From: an uncultured Collinsella sp.
Lineage (GTDB): Bacteria; Actinomycetota; Coriobacteriia; Coriobacteriales; Coriobacteriaceae
Reading direction: 5' to 3'
NCBI GenBank assembly: GCA_902491055.1
Contig: CABUGI010000007.1
Location: forward strand, 1 to 42,515
Length of the DNA stretch: 42,515 bases
The notes below the pieces were generated by a model, which saw only the letters and a list, made by a program, of their open reading frames with translations, ran no database searches and was not told the DNA's origin. Each line of letters begins with the position of its first letter. The stretch's first letter is position 1. Positions 42,513-42,515 of the stretch are shown piece by piece. The position numbers and the translations under genes are program-made.

Positions 42513-42515
42513 TGC
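42513..42515 (+). CDS. Start of a gene cut by the window edge
   Basis: Only ATG and no further codon is visible, but it is preceded by AGGAGG at eight-base spacing and the promoter above. Function cannot be read. hisS would fit the usual gene order after rel and the hydrolase; this is a guess from synteny. Confidence 0.5.

Overview
The window looks like a chromosomal segment of a high-GC gut anaerobe of the Coriobacteriia, most likely Collinsella or a close relative. This is inferred from the codon use, the gene content (lactate oxidation coupled to electron-transfer flavoprotein, single-chain PurL, Liv amino-acid uptake, Tat-type lipoproteins) and the frequent intergenic palindromes. No sequence search was possible. 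I see no rRNA, tRNA, CRISPR array, transposase or phage genes. Layout, left to right. (1) 1-4558, minus strand: a three-gene module of a TerB-N/TerB-C protein, a BrxD-like (DUF2791) P-loop ATPase and an Lhr/BrxHI-like superfamily-2 helicase that is cut by the window edge. It is a candidate DNA-processing or anti-phage system. (2) 4647-5363: DUF554 membrane protein. (3) 5482-8688, minus strand: five genes for exported or membrane-linked proteins, including a WxL-like protein and a small sortase-type (LAQTG) protein, resembling a miniature csc/WxL surface cluster. (4) 9034-12659, plus strand: FAD dehydrogenase, EtfB and ferredoxin-EtfA, the gene set of an electron-bifurcating/confurcating lactate dehydrogenase. 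(5) 12656-17094: HD phosphohydrolase, AzlC/AzlD branched-chain amino-acid exporter, KdgT-type permease and a membrane diguanylate cyclase broken by a one-base frameshift. (6) 17194-26374: EamA transporter, PurL, CPA2 antiporter, short-chain dehydrogenase and homoserine dehydrogenase. A tandem array of about 62-bp palindromic repeats lies between the antiporter and the dehydrogenase. (7) 26625-32924, plus strand: two tandem substrate-binding lipoproteins followed by LivH, LivM, LivG and LivF, closed by a perfect 16-bp-stem terminator. (8) 33100-34578: CutC coupled to a GalT/HIT-like protein. (9) 34609-35607: bile acid:sodium symporter-family protein. (10) 35830-42317: a 21-codon upstream ORF overlapping the start of a RecJ-RecQ-like fusion protein, then the bifunctional (p)ppGpp synthetase/hydrolase Rel, then a metallo-beta-lactamase-fold hydrolase. 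A further gene starts at 42513. How the genes fit together: regions 4, 5 and 7 describe a fermentative, amino-acid-using cell (lactate oxidation with ferredoxin/NAD coupling, amino-acid import and export). Regions 1 and 10 are genome maintenance and stress response. Region 3 is the cell surface. The features most worth a second look are the TerB/BrxD/helicase module, the RecJ-helicase fusion with its leader ORF, the WxL-like surface cluster, the tandem palindrome array at 23770-23973 and the frameshifted GGDEF gene.
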